DNA from: Pontibacter silvestris | GTDB lineage: Bacteria; Bacteroidota; Bacteroidia; Cytophagales; Hymenobacteraceae | Assembly (NCBI RefSeq): GCF_020907275.1 | Contig: NZ_JAJJWI010000013.1 | Coordinates: forward strand, 19,547-83,546 | DNA: 64,000 nucleotides | Reading direction: 5' to 3' | In this document: piece by piece, positions 37,471 to 46,975 of the stretch | How positions within the stretch are numbered: the stretch's first letter is position 1 | Layout of the letters: each line of letters starts with the position of its first letter | Notes under the pieces: model-generated | Databases searched by the model: none | Seen by the model: only the letters and a program-made list of their open reading frames with translations | What the model was told of the DNA's origin: nothing | Made by a program: the position numbers and the translations under genes

Positions 37471-38187
37471 CTATTTAGGTTTTGAGCAACAAGTAATTTC
37501 AGTTTTATGGTGTGCTGTCTGTACTATTTTCGGACTTAGGTACGGAATACCTAAACCAAGGCCCCGCATAATAAACAACACGGCAAGAGTCATTCCTATA
37601 TAAGGCACCAGGCGATTAAAAGAACTGCGTAATTTCAGGCTGATAAACTTGCCGGAGAGAGACACCAGGAACATAAGCGGAAATGTACCTAAACCAAAAA
37701 GCAGCATATAAAGCATAGCTCCTCCCATACCCGGAACACTGATAGCTCCGGCTAAGGCAATGTACACGAAGCCACATGGCAGCAAGCCATTTAGAATACC
37801 CACCATAAAAAGGGCTCCTAAAGAGTTTTGCTTAAAAAAGTACCCTAGCTTGCGACGCACCCACATCATAAGTATATCAGTGCCCATTATCCTGGAGGCT
37901 TTGCCTTTTGTAGCGGCAGGCAGAACCAGAAGAAGTAAAATAAGCACACCTGATATTATGGACACCACCTGTTGCAGCCCTGCCATTTGAAGCGACTGCC
38001 CAAAAGCTCCTGCCAAAGCTCCCAATAGCATATAAGTTGTTAGCCTCCCCCCATTGTACAGGAGGCGCCCGGTGTAATAACGCCAGCCGCTACTCCCGCC
38101 AAATGGTAAGGCCATTGCTACAGGGCCGCACATCCCGACACAATGGAAACTGCCGACCAATCCAAATAAGAATCCTGCCCAAACCAT
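37471..38187 (-). CDS. SafE/TauE-like membrane protein of the cco cluster
   Basis: A 238-residue protein with about six membrane segments. Its N-terminus GFLFGLVGSFHCVGMCGPVAMALPF holds the HCxxMCGP motif seen in the cytochrome-biogenesis-type sulfite exporter TauE/SafE subfamily (DsbD-like transmembrane fold). Genes of this kind regularly follow fixH in cbb3 oxidase loci, and a role in copper delivery or thiol transfer for oxidase assembly is suspected. It begins 4 bp after fixH and is the last gene of the ccoG unit. Confidence 0.85.
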   Translation of the reverse strand: MVWAGFLFGLVGSFHCVGMCGPVAMALPFGGSSGWRYYTGRLLYNGGRLTTYMLLGALAGAFGQSLQMAGLQQVVSIISGVLILLLLVLPAATKGKASRIMGTDILMMWVRRKLGYFFKQNSLGALFMVGILNGLLPCGFVYIALAGAISVPGMGGAMLYMLLFGLGTFPLMFLVSLSGKFISLKLRSSFNRLVPYIGMTLAVLFIMRGLGLGIPYLSPKIVQTAHHKTEITCCSKPK

Positions 38188-38191
38188 GATA

Positions 38192-38671
38192 TTATTGTAT
38201 CAGAATTGTCTTTTCTGTGAAGTAAGTTTCAGTATCAGCCGTAAAATTTACACGCACTTTCCATAGGCCACTTTTCATTTCCTCTGCACTGACTAACTGG
38301 CTCATATCCCTCCCTAATTGTAGCTGAACATCAAAGTCCAGGGCATCGTCGGACGGGCGGAAGAAGCTTATATTACCATTCACACGCTTGCTTTTAAAAC
38401 CAGCAGGAAGCTGTAAAAGAATATTTTGTGCTTCCGCGTTATAGTTTAGCTGCACATCACCTGTAGCTTTTGTCCGTCCTACTTTATCCATGTGCTCCTG
38501 ATATGCTATCTCCTGCTGGTAATAGTTAGTGCTTACCAGGTCTACGTCCTGCCCCATCGCCTGTACAACAAAGTAAATAATGTAGCTCATAAAAAGCACA
38601 ATAGCCGTTACAATGGCATAGGGCCATAAGGAGAAGCTTTTATTTTTTAGTTGATTATATGTAGATGCCAT
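38192..38671 (-). CDS. FixH family protein (CcoH)
   Basis: A 159-residue protein anchored by one N-terminal membrane segment (WPYAIVTAIVLFMSYIIYFVV), followed by VDLVSTNYYQQEIAYQEHMD, the characteristic FixH region, and an immunoglobulin-like periplasmic domain. It is needed for cbb3 oxidase maturation in other bacteria. ATG 38671 (ASTYNQL) is chosen because frames upstream begin with a poor TTG and charged filler. It sits 53 bp after ccoG. Confidence 0.88.
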   Translation of the reverse strand: MASTYNQLKNKSFSLWPYAIVTAIVLFMSYIIYFVVQAMGQDVDLVSTNYYQQEIAYQEHMDKVGRTKATGDVQLNYNAEAQNILLQLPAGFKSKRVNGNISFFRPSDDALDFDVQLQLGRDMSQLVSAEEMKSGLWKVRVNFTADTETYFTEKTILIQ

Positions 38672-38724
38672 TATTTTAATTTTTAGTAATTTCATAAGTA
38701 TGTGTTTCAACAGCTTTCCTGCTT

Positions 38725-40137
38725 CTAGTTAGCAGGTCCTAAGAATTTGGTTTTCTGTGTTGTGATCAGTTCATCGCCGCTGTACACCCCTATTTCAACT
38801 TTAGAGTTCATGCCACTTAACTGGCTTTTCGGAATTTCCATGAAAAAGACTCCCTCTACAATGCCTTGTGCAGGCAGCTTCAGTTCATTTCCCACCACTG
38901 TTATGTTACCCTGTTTCTCCAATAACTTTAGGGTTAGTGGCATTTGGTGGTTTGTTTTGTTGATAAGGGAGATATTATAGAGATTTCGGATATTCCCCTG
39001 CGCTGTTGTCTGATAAAGCTGGCCCGGCGTACGCAGAATGGTAGCTTCAGCCTCATCGCGTGTAAGCAGCAATGTAGTCAGAGCTGTGAGCAGTACTGCC
39101 AGCACGGCAGTATAACCCATTACGCGTGGTGTCATCAGCTTCCATTTTTTACCTTCAGCTATTCCTTCTTCTGATTCATATCGGATCAGGCCTTCAGGTT
39201 TGTTAATCATGCGCATGATGTCGTTACAGGCATCCATGCAGGCTGTACAGTTGATACACTCCAGTTGCTGTGACCCATTGCGGATGTCTATGCCTGTAGG
39301 ACATACATGTACGCATTGTTTACAGTCTATGCAGTCGCCTTTGGTGCGTTCTTCGCCTTTGCGAATTTTGCCACGGGGTTCGCCACGGCTGTAGTCATAT
39401 GCCACTGCCACTGTTTTCTTATCCAGCATCACCCCCTGTAAGCGTCCGTAAGGGCAGGCAATGGTACAAACCTGCTCTCTGAAATATGCAAACACCCAAT
39501 AAAACACACCTGTAAAAGCTACAATTGCTCCTAAGCCTCCCAAATGGTTAAGTGGGTTATCTACAGCTATTTCCTTTAAACTGTCTATACCGATGATATA
39601 AGCTAAAAAGGTATTCGCGATCAGGAAGGAAATCAGTAAAAAGATTAAGTTTTTACCTCCTTTCTTCAATATCTTCTCTTTGTTCCATGGCATCTTGTTC
39701 AGAGCTTTCTGCTTTGTGTAATCCCCTTCTATCATGTATTCGATGCGGCGGAAGACCATCTCCAGGAAAACTGTCTGCGGGCAAACCCATCCACAGAATA
39801 AGCGGCCATATACCACTGTAAACACAATGATAAAGACCATTATAGCCAGAAAGGCCAGTACCAATATAAAGAAGTCCTGCGGCCAGAAAAGCACGCCAAA
39901 AATGACAAATTTACGCTCCACTACATTAAGCATAAGCAGTGGCAGACCATTAACTTTAATGAGGGGGCCTGCAAACAGTAAAGCCAGCAGTCCGTAGCTT
40001 ACAAATTTGCGGTAATTATAGAAGGTTCCTTTCGGTTGTTTTGGATACACCCATACCCTTTTTCCGTCTGCGTCTACAGTAGAAATATGGTCCCGGAATT
40101 CGTCGGTGGGTGCGGTTTGTTTTGTTGCTATTGCCAT
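38725..40137 (-). CDS. ccoG: cbb3 oxidase accessory protein CcoG (FixG/RdxA)
   Basis: A 470-residue polyferredoxin membrane protein. It has about five membrane segments, a FCGWVCPQTVFLEM motif after the second, and a cytoplasmic [4Fe-4S] pair: CIDCKQCVHVCPTGID and CINCTACMDACNDIM. The C-terminal periplasmic domain (about 360-470) has the Ig-like fold of FixG. It is thought to reduce Cu(II) for the oxidase copper site. It has its own promoter, placed just after the ccoP terminator, and leads the ccoG-fixH-safE unit. Confidence 0.96.
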   Translation of the reverse strand: MAIATKQTAPTDEFRDHISTVDADGKRVWVYPKQPKGTFYNYRKFVSYGLLALLFAGPLIKVNGLPLLMLNVVERKFVIFGVLFWPQDFFILVLAFLAIMVFIIVFTVVYGRLFCGWVCPQTVFLEMVFRRIEYMIEGDYTKQKALNKMPWNKEKILKKGGKNLIFLLISFLIANTFLAYIIGIDSLKEIAVDNPLNHLGGLGAIVAFTGVFYWVFAYFREQVCTIACPYGRLQGVMLDKKTVAVAYDYSRGEPRGKIRKGEERTKGDCIDCKQCVHVCPTGIDIRNGSQQLECINCTACMDACNDIMRMINKPEGLIRYESEEGIAEGKKWKLMTPRVMGYTAVLAVLLTALTTLLLTRDEAEATILRTPGQLYQTTAQGNIRNLYNISLINKTNHQMPLTLKLLEKQGNITVVGNELKLPAQGIVEGVFFMEIPKSQLSGMNSKVEIGVYSGDELITTQKTKFLGPAN

Positions 40138-40220
40138 GGCAGTGATAACTTGTGCGGATTTTATTCCTGCCTATTATTAATGTGAAAAATAAACTCACAG
40201 ATCACACTGATCTGCTAGAA

Positions 40221-40285
40221 CAAAATTCTATATTTGGCCTCTTTTAAAAGATGACTAAAATCATAAATACAAGTGATTGTAGTCA
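40221..40285 (-). promoter_or_regulatory. ccoG promoter with paired Crp/Fnr-type boxes
   Basis: Leftward order: distal TGAT-TGTA-GTCA (40274-40285), 10 bp, proximal TGAC-TAAA-ATCA (40252-40263), 23 bp, -7 box GAATTTTG (40221-40228). Identical spacing to the usp, ccoN and ccoI promoters. It starts only about 20 bp after the ccoP terminator. Confidence 0.75.
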
Positions 40286-40306
40286 GTAATGGCAGACACT
40301 ATATAA

Positions 40307-40343
40307 AAAGAGCAGGCACTTAACTTTAAAGTGCCTGCTCTTT
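40307..40343 (-). terminator. Rho-independent terminator of the ccoNO-Q-P unit
   Basis: A perfect 15-bp stem (40307-40321 and 40329-40343) with a 7-nt loop is followed in the minus direction by a T-rich run (CTTTTTATAT). It lies 46 bp beyond the ccoP stop. Confidence 0.85.
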
Positions 40344-40388
40344 GCAGGAAGCTTTGTGCCTACACTTCCTGAAATTTACATCTTTAAC

Positions 40389-41288
40389 CTATTTCGCCTT
40401 TGGCTCAAATTTCTCCCCTTGCGGCTCTTTTGCATTGGCTGGGTTAGATCCTTGCAAAGAAAGAATGTAACTACTTACTTCCAGAATCTGGTCTTTTGAC
40501 AGCTTACCTTGCCATGGCACCATGCCTTTAGAGGCCACACCAAACTTAACAGTTTTAAAGATATCGTTTACATCACCTCCATGCAGCCAGTATTCGTCAG
40601 TTAGGTTCGGGCCAACGGAGCCTTGTGCCTCCTGCCCATGGCAGGCTGCACAGTTTGTCATGAAAATTGACTTGCCACCTTCCAACGCAGTAGCATCAGT
40701 CAGAACCTCAAAGTTAGTAACTGCGTTAGGGTCATTATCTGCTTTGGCTGCAAACAGAGCAGCCTGTTGCATCTCCAGTTCATACTCTTCATGCTGTAGT
40801 AGACCGCTATCGAAAACGTGGAAGTACAGCAAATAACCTACAGCAAACACAATGGTTACATAGAACATGGTTTTCCACCAAGGTGGCAGGTCGTTATCAT
40901 ACTCTTCAATGCCGTCGAAGTCGTGGTGCGAGTGAATCTCATCTTTTGCTTTACCTGTTACCAAGGTTACATCACCCTGCGTCAGGAACAGCACCTTGCC
41001 GGCAAAAGAGCTTCGAAAGTCTTCATCGTAAATGCTGTCTCCCATCATAGGTATAAAGAGTCTGAACAGCATAACCACAGTTGCTATCAAGAGGGCCAGT
41101 ACTATAACTGTCAGTGCAATAGCAGCAAGCATCAAAGGAGGTAGACTCAAAAAAGGAACATCCTGTTCAACTGCCGTTACACTTTCCTGAATGGAATCCT
41201 GTGCCTGTACAGCAGTAGCACTCATCAGAAGCAAGCTTCCTACTAAGGCAAGGCTGCACTTCCTTATTTTATAAAACGTCCGGTTCAT
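40389..41288 (-). CDS. ccoP: cbb3-type cytochrome c oxidase subunit CcoP (single heme)
   Basis: A 299-residue protein with a signal-like N-terminus (SLALVGSLLLMSATAVQAQ), a membrane segment (LMLAAIALTVIVLALLIATVV), a cytoplasmic loop, a second membrane segment (MFYVTIVFAVGYLLYFHVF) and one periplasmic cytochrome c domain with CAACH and a distal Met in GMVPWQG. Proteobacterial CcoP usually has two c-type hemes; only one binding site is present here. Start and the ccoQ stop overlap by one base (TAATG). Confidence 0.94.
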   Translation of the reverse strand: MNRTFYKIRKCSLALVGSLLLMSATAVQAQDSIQESVTAVEQDVPFLSLPPLMLAAIALTVIVLALLIATVVMLFRLFIPMMGDSIYDEDFRSSFAGKVLFLTQGDVTLVTGKAKDEIHSHHDFDGIEEYDNDLPPWWKTMFYVTIVFAVGYLLYFHVFDSGLLQHEEYELEMQQAALFAAKADNDPNAVTNFEVLTDATALEGGKSIFMTNCAACHGQEAQGSVGPNLTDEYWLHGGDVNDIFKTVKFGVASKGMVPWQGKLSKDQILEVSSYILSLQGSNPANAKEPQGEKFEPKAK

Positions 41289-41485
41289 TACTTGGATCCT
41301 CCTGTACTGATAGCTTCAAATCCATCTTCTTGCCCGCAAGGCATAATGCTCATCGCCTCCACATGCTTTTTATCTATGACAAGCACATAAATCAAAAGGC
41401 CAACAAAGAACAGAAAGAAGATGCTCAACGAGATAAGCGGATAAATTTCGATGCCCGCGATGGCTTGTAAAACATTTTTATACAT
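41288..41485 (-). CDS. ccoQ: cbb3 oxidase small subunit CcoQ
   Basis: A 65-residue single-span protein. The span IYPLISLSIFFLFFVGLLIYVLVI is followed by a polar tail. Size and position between ccoNO and ccoP identify it as CcoQ, which stabilises the oxidase. It overlaps ccoP by one base and follows ccoNO by 102 bp. Confidence 0.88.
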   Translation of the reverse strand: MYKNVLQAIAGIEIYPLISLSIFFLFFVGLLIYVLVIDKKHVEAMSIMPCGQEDGFEAISTGGSK

Positions 41486-41587
41486 TTCTTTAGATTTTAG
41501 ATGTTAGAATTCAGAAGTTAAATACCTGACTTCAGACTCTTTGTAAATAGTGTGACAGTTTAAAATCCAGTATTTAACTTCTAGTGT

Positions 41588-43774
41588 CTATTCTTCTACT
41601 TTAACTTTTATGTCAGTACCCAGGCGTTGCAGGTAAGCGATGAGAGCAACAATTTCTGCCTCTGGTTTAACCTCTAAGCCTTCTTTGGCAAGTTCCGTAG
41701 TTACCTGTTTTGCCTGTGTCATCAGTTCTTCGTTTGCATTGGCAATGTACTCATCTTCATAAGGCACACCCAGCTTTTTAAGTGTCAGCAGCTTATCATA
41801 CGTAGTGCTTAAGTCGATTTCCTGCTCAAACAACCAAGGGTAAGGCGGCATAATAGAGCCCGGAGACATAGACGTTGGGTCCATCATGTGGTGGTAGTGC
41901 CATGAGTGCGGGTACTTGCCTCCTACACGGTGCAAATCGGGGCCAGTTCGTTTCGAGCCCCACAGAAAGTTGTGGTCGTATACAAACTCACCTGCCTTAG
42001 AATACTCTCCGTAACGCTCGGTTTCTGAACGGAACGGGCGAACCATTTGTGTATGGCAGTTCACACAGCCTTCTTTAATGTACAGGTCGCGTCCCTGTAG
42101 CTCCAGTGAAGTGTAAGGTTTCACACTGGCAATGGTTGGTACATTAGATTTTATAACAAAAGCCGGAATAAACTCTACCAAACCACCAATCATGATCGCA
42201 ATAGTTGCAAAAATGGCCATTTGTGTAGGACGTTTTTCGATCCAACTGTGCCAGTGGCCAGCGTTTTTGCTTTGTTCTGTTACAATGGCAGGAGCTTCTG
42301 CGGCCTCATTACTTACAAGAGCTCCTGCCTGTGCTGTTTTGTAAAGGTTATACACCATCAGGAAGACGCCGCTTAGGTAAAGCACCCCGCCAATACCACG
42401 CATGTAGTACATTGGCACAATTTGCAATACTGTTTCCAGGAAGTTAGGATACTGCAGCATGCCTTCTTCTGAGAACTGTTTCCACATTAAACCTTGCGTG
42501 AAGCCGGCCCAGTACATTGGGATGGCATAGAACAAGATACCTAAGGTGCCTAGCCAGAAGTGGGTATTCGCCAGTTTACGGGAGTGCAACGGTGTTTTGT
42601 AAAGTCTTGGGAACAACCAGTATAGCATAGCAAAGGTCAAGAAACCATTCCAGCCAAGTGCTCCTACGTGTACGTGTGCTACAATCCAGTCGGTAAAGTG
42701 GGCGATGGCATTGACATTTTTAAGTGAAAGCATCGGCCCTTCGAAAGTAGCCATACCGTAGGCAGTAATAGCAACTACCATGAACTTCAGGATAGGCTCT
42801 TCACGTACTTTGTCCCAGGCACCACGAAGTGTTAAAAGTCCGTTGATCATACCACCCCAGCTTGGAGCAATCAGCATTACAGAGAAAGCAACACCTAATG
42901 ACTGCGCCCAGTCAGGCAGAGCTGTATAGAGCAAGTGGTGCGGGCCTGCCCATATATAGATAAAAATCAGTGACCAGAAGTGAATGATAGACAAGCGGTA
43001 TGAGTAAACCGGACGGTTAGCAGCCTTCGGCAGGAAGTAATACATCAGGCCCAGGAACGGCGTTGTAAGGAAGAACGCCACCGCATTGTGGCCATACCAC
43101 CACTGTACCAGCGCATCCTGCACACCAGCATAGCCTGAGTAGCTTTTCAGAAAGTTTACCGGCATCTCGTAGGAGTTAACAACATGCAGTACAGCTACTG
43201 TTAAGAAAGTAGCAATGTAGAACCAGATGGCTACATACATGTGCTTCTCTCGGCGTTTGGCAATAGTACCGAACATGTTCCAGCCGAACACAACCCAGAT
43301 AAGCGTAATGGCAATATCAATTGGCCACTCCAGTTCCGCATATTCTTTGGAAGTTGTAATACCTAATGGCAGAGTGATTACAGCAGAAACAATAATGAGT
43401 TGCCAGCCCCAAAAATGTATCTTACTTAGGGCATCGCTGAACATACGAGCTTTGCAAAGGCGCTGTAACGAGTAATACACTCCCATGAAAATAGCATTAC
43501 CCACAAAAGCAAATATGACAGCATTTGTATGCAGTGGCCTTACCCGGCCAAAGGTTGTATACTGTGTACCTATGTTCACATCTGGGTTAGCCAGCTGGAA
43601 CGCAATGATCACCCCGATCAGCATACCGGCAATACCCCAGAACACTGTGGCTACACCAAAATCCCGAACTATCTTGTTATCATAAAAGAAAGTTTCGGCT
43701 CCTCCCCTTTTGGGGCCTCTAGGCACCAGGCGTTCGGGAGTTTTCTCGACTAATTCGACTACGCTAGTTGACAT
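41588..43774 (-). CDS. ccoNO: cbb3 oxidase fused catalytic and monoheme subunits (CcoN-CcoO)
   Basis: A 728-residue fusion. Residues about 35-475 are CcoN, the twelve-span heme-copper subunit (FGRVRPLHTNAVIF, VQWWYGHNAVAFFLTTPFLG with the Cu/heme histidines, and AHVHVGALGWNGF). Residues about 515-728 are CcoO: a membrane anchor (MAIFATIAIMIGGLVEF) and one cytochrome c site CVNCH near residue 570, with later Met-rich SMSPGSIMPPYPW. The complex reduces O2 with high affinity and pumps protons. Fusion of CcoN and CcoO is known in Bacteroidota. It leads the ccoNO-Q-P transcript. Confidence 0.97.
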   Translation of the reverse strand: MSTSVVELVEKTPERLVPRGPKRGGAETFFYDNKIVRDFGVATVFWGIAGMLIGVIIAFQLANPDVNIGTQYTTFGRVRPLHTNAVIFAFVGNAIFMGVYYSLQRLCKARMFSDALSKIHFWGWQLIIVSAVITLPLGITTSKEYAELEWPIDIAITLIWVVFGWNMFGTIAKRREKHMYVAIWFYIATFLTVAVLHVVNSYEMPVNFLKSYSGYAGVQDALVQWWYGHNAVAFFLTTPFLGLMYYFLPKAANRPVYSYRLSIIHFWSLIFIYIWAGPHHLLYTALPDWAQSLGVAFSVMLIAPSWGGMINGLLTLRGAWDKVREEPILKFMVVAITAYGMATFEGPMLSLKNVNAIAHFTDWIVAHVHVGALGWNGFLTFAMLYWLFPRLYKTPLHSRKLANTHFWLGTLGILFYAIPMYWAGFTQGLMWKQFSEEGMLQYPNFLETVLQIVPMYYMRGIGGVLYLSGVFLMVYNLYKTAQAGALVSNEAAEAPAIVTEQSKNAGHWHSWIEKRPTQMAIFATIAIMIGGLVEFIPAFVIKSNVPTIASVKPYTSLELQGRDLYIKEGCVNCHTQMVRPFRSETERYGEYSKAGEFVYDHNFLWGSKRTGPDLHRVGGKYPHSWHYHHMMDPTSMSPGSIMPPYPWLFEQEIDLSTTYDKLLTLKKLGVPYEDEYIANANEELMTQAKQVTTELAKEGLEVKPEAEIVALIAYLQRLGTDIKVKVEE

Positions 43775-43843
43775 GTGCGGTGTCCTCCATTAAATTGATT
43801 TGTATTGTTAGTGTTATAATGTTTTGTTGCTGTTTTAACTCTT

Positions 43844-43908
43844 CAAAATTCCTAAAGAAGCGCCTGATAAAAGATGACGATTGTCACTAAAGGAAGTGAT
43901 TGATATCA
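43844..43908 (-). promoter_or_regulatory. ccoN promoter with paired Crp/Fnr-type boxes
   Basis: Leftward order: distal TGAT-TGAT-ATCA (43897-43908), 10 bp, proximal TGAC-GATT-GTCA (43875-43886), 23 bp, -7 box GAATTTTG (43844-43851). The -7 box is the same octamer at the same distance as in the ccoG promoter. Confidence 0.75.
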
Positions 43909-44256
43909 GCTTGAAAGGCTGGCAAACAACCTAACTCAGATTTGATAAAAGAGAAGTAATAGCTTTTGCATTTTTAATTGTAAGCTGTGCTTGCAAAAAC
44001 GATTCTAAAGCAAAAGGTACCATCATAGCTTAATGAATTATACCCATTTAATAGCGGTACAGCAAGCTATACTATGCTATTACCCTTTATGCCCCCCGTT
44101 AAGTCAGGGTTAATTCAGGAAGTCTTCTTTTAAAGAGATTACTTTAAATGTAACATATCACCTAATGCAAAATGAAGCTACCTATACCAAAGTAACAGAA
44201 GTAGATCCTGCTAAAGCCTTTTCTATCTCACTAAGATAAAGGAGCTGAAGCAGTAT
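43909..44256. other. Intergenic region between ccoS and the ccoN promoter
   Basis: About 350 bp of AT-rich sequence with no visible gene, clear terminator or repeat. Confidence 0.3.
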
Positions 44257-44439
44257 TTACTTTGCCTCTTGTGCTTCTGTTTTATCGTTACTAATAGTTA
44301 CTTCATTTTCAAAAAGCATCCGAACCGCCGGTGTATAGTCGTCGTCGAACTGGCCTGAGCGTACGGCCCAAAGAAAGCCTCCTAAAAAGCCACTGGCTAC
44401 GGTAACGCTAATGCCGATAAGTAGAAAGATAATAATCAT
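44257..44439 (-). CDS. ccoS: cbb3 oxidase assembly protein CcoS
   Basis: A 60-residue single-span protein. The span IIIFLLIGISVTVASGFLGGFLWAV is followed by RSGQFDDDYTPAVRML, where the GQFDD motif is the CcoS signature. It is required for insertion of heme and copper cofactors into the oxidase in other bacteria. It lies 104 bp downstream of ccoI and is probably co-transcribed with it. Confidence 0.93.
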   Translation of the reverse strand: MIIIFLLIGISVTVASGFLGGFLWAVRSGQFDDDYTPAVRMLFENEVTISNDKTEAQEAK

Positions 44440-44543
44440 AACTTTATCTATGAGGAGTTAAAATTGTAAAACTTTGCACTGCACGTACAGCAGGGCAGGC
44501 GTCTGAGCTATAACAGATCAGCTACAGACGCTTCCATAGTATA

Positions 44544-46949
44544 TTAAAGCCCTGCCCTCTTCGCTGCAAACTTTACTGACAGAGTAGCAAACACAATCAC
44601 GCTTAGTGAACTGATCGGCATAAGTATGGCAGATACAATTGGTGAAAACAAGCCTTGTATAGCCAGTGTTAAGCCAATTACATTATAGATCAAAGACACC
44701 GCAAAAGTTGCCAGAATAATATTCATTGTCTTTTTTGAGAAACTCAGGAATTTACTCAGTTTATCAAAAGCTGTAGCATCCAGAATGGCATCGCAGGATG
44801 GAGAGAAGTTGGTAATGCTATTCGTAAGAGCTATACCTGCATCACTTTGCCGCAAGGCCCCAGCATCATTTAAGCCATCGCCCACCATCAGCACCTGGTG
44901 GTGATCATTTTTCAGTCGCTGAATGAACTCTAGCTTCTGCACGGGCGATTGGTTAAAGTTTAGCTCTGCTTCTCTACCCAGCAATTCCTGCAATCTGGCT
45001 TCCTCATGATTATTATCTCCTGAAAGTACCGCCAGCTTTTTGTCATTTAAATCAAGCAGTATGTCTTTTAAGCCACTGCGGTAAACATTAAAGAATGTAT
45101 AATACCCAAGCACTACTCCGTCTATTGAAACATAAACAGTTGTTTTAAGTGTGTCTTTAACTTTATCATCTGTAACGCCTAAATATGAAGCTGATCCAAC
45201 TCGCACCAACTGCCCTTCTACTTCTCCGACTAACCCTTTACCGGCTACTTCTTGGAAGTGCTGCACATCAGATGTGTTTCCTGGCAGGTGTTGAAAAATG
45301 CGCTGACTTAACGGGTGGGTAGAGTGGCGCAGTACAGACTTTACACTTTGCTCCTGAGTTGGTATTAAAGTTTTTCCGGTATAGTTGATCTCCGCTGCAC
45401 TAGGTTCTGTAAGTGTACCTGTTTTATCAAATACGATGGTGTCTATTTTAGCCAGTGTTTCCACTACTGCCGTGTTCTTCAGGTAAAACTTATTTTTACC
45501 GAATACACGCAATGTATGACCATGCACAAAGGGCGTAGCTAAAGACAAAGCACATGGGCAGGCAATAATCAATACCGATGTAAAGGCTTTCATGGCCATG
45601 TTCATGTCGCGGGGCACCCAGTACGCCAGCGCACCTGCTGCCACCAATAGCGTCACTATAATAAACCATTTACCAGCAATGTTAGCGTAAGAGCCTACAC
45701 TTTGCTCCTCACTTTTAGAGAATACTGTATTATTCCATAGCTGCGTCAGGTAACCTTGTGACACCTCTTTCACTACCTCCAGTTCAATACTCTCTCCTAC
45801 CTGACGGGCTCCTGCGTAAATCACTTCACCCACCACTTTTTCTATTGGCTCAGACTCACCTGTCACAAAACTGTAGTCGATCATGGCACTTCCCTGCATC
45901 AGGATAGCATCGGCAGGAACAAGTTCCTGGTTCCGAATCCGGATGCGATCACCAACTTTAAGATTTCGTACGGCTACTGACGCTTCCTCCCTGTTATCTT
46001 TTAATACAGTAATGGACACCGGAAAGTATGAGGTGTAGTCCCTGTCAAAAGACAGGGTGTCGTAGGTCTTCTGCTGAAAATATTTTCCGATCAGCATAAA
46101 GAATACAAGACCTGTAAATGAATCCAGATACCCCGGACCAGTACCTGTTATAATTTGGTAGAGACTTACGCTAAATAAAGCCAGCAAACCCGTTGCAATA
46201 GGCATGTCGATGTTAATCAGGCGTTGTTTAACACCCTCAATAGCCGAGGTAAAAAAGCCCCTTGCACTATAAAAGAACACGGGCAAAGACAACAGCATGC
46301 TAAGATATCCGAAGAAGGAGCCAAATCTTCGCTGTAAATTTTCAGTTACAGCAAGGTAATCAGGAAAGGCGAGCAACATGACGTTTCCAAAGCAGAACCC
46401 TGCAATACCCAGTTTGTATATAATATCCCGGCTTTGTTTGCTCGCTTTTTTACCATCTGTATCAGCAAGAGTAATAGCCGGTTCATAACCAATTCGTGCC
46501 AAAAGCTCCACTACCTCGCGAAGTGGTGTTTTCTCATGAAAATAAGTAAGAGAAACTTCTTTGCGAAGAAAATTGACAGTTGATTGTGATATACCGGTAT
46601 TAAGTTTGAAGAGGTTCTCCAACAACCAGATGCAGGAACTACAGTGCATCTGAGGAATATAAAAAGTTAACTTGCAGATAGAGTCGTTCCTAAAACTAAT
46701 GAGCTGTGCTTCCACCCCTGCATCGTCCAGATAGGCAAAACGGGTTTCAGCTACAAGTTGCTTTCCTGTAATGCCGGGGTTCTGCTCCAGCGAATAGTAT
46801 GTGCAGAGATTGTTCTCTTCCAACAGTTCGTACACAGTTTTACAACCAGCGCAGCAGAATGCTTTATCATGTACCCATATCAGCTCATCAATACATTCGT
46901 CGCCGCAGTGGTAACAGTGTTGGACTTCGGTCTTTATGGCTGCTTTCAT
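44544..46949 (-). CDS. ccoI: Copper-translocating P1B-type ATPase for cbb3 assembly (CcoI)
   Basis: An 801-residue P-type ATPase. The N-terminus carries a Cys-rich metal-binding segment (CYHCGDECID ... FCCAGCKTVYELL) and an HMA domain with MHCSSCIWLLE. About eight membrane segments include the CPCALSLATP copper site. Catalytic motifs are TGESEPIEK, DKTGTLT (Asp about 508), the P1B HP dipeptide in RHSTHPLS, and GDGLNDAGAL. It supplies copper for the CuB centre. ATG 46949 is chosen because the frame's upstream ATG (46994) lies above the predicted promoter -7 box. It leads ccoI-ccoS. Confidence 0.95.
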   Translation of the reverse strand: MKAAIKTEVQHCYHCGDECIDELIWVHDKAFCCAGCKTVYELLEENNLCTYYSLEQNPGITGKQLVAETRFAYLDDAGVEAQLISFRNDSICKLTFYIPQMHCSSCIWLLENLFKLNTGISQSTVNFLRKEVSLTYFHEKTPLREVVELLARIGYEPAITLADTDGKKASKQSRDIIYKLGIAGFCFGNVMLLAFPDYLAVTENLQRRFGSFFGYLSMLLSLPVFFYSARGFFTSAIEGVKQRLINIDMPIATGLLALFSVSLYQIITGTGPGYLDSFTGLVFFMLIGKYFQQKTYDTLSFDRDYTSYFPVSITVLKDNREEASVAVRNLKVGDRIRIRNQELVPADAILMQGSAMIDYSFVTGESEPIEKVVGEVIYAGARQVGESIELEVVKEVSQGYLTQLWNNTVFSKSEEQSVGSYANIAGKWFIIVTLLVAAGALAYWVPRDMNMAMKAFTSVLIIACPCALSLATPFVHGHTLRVFGKNKFYLKNTAVVETLAKIDTIVFDKTGTLTEPSAAEINYTGKTLIPTQEQSVKSVLRHSTHPLSQRIFQHLPGNTSDVQHFQEVAGKGLVGEVEGQLVRVGSASYLGVTDDKVKDTLKTTVYVSIDGVVLGYYTFFNVYRSGLKDILLDLNDKKLAVLSGDNNHEEARLQELLGREAELNFNQSPVQKLEFIQRLKNDHHQVLMVGDGLNDAGALRQSDAGIALTNSITNFSPSCDAILDATAFDKLSKFLSFSKKTMNIILATFAVSLIYNVIGLTLAIQGLFSPIVSAILMPISSLSVIVFATLSVKFAAKRAGL

Positions 46950-46975
46950 CGCTTCTTTGTCATTTCTTGTTAATA

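Noticed and set aside
44499..44531. 7-bp GCGTCTG/CAGACGC inverted repeat between ccoI and ccoS
   Set aside because: No U-tract follows in the direction of transcription, and ccoI-ccoS are probably co-transcribed.
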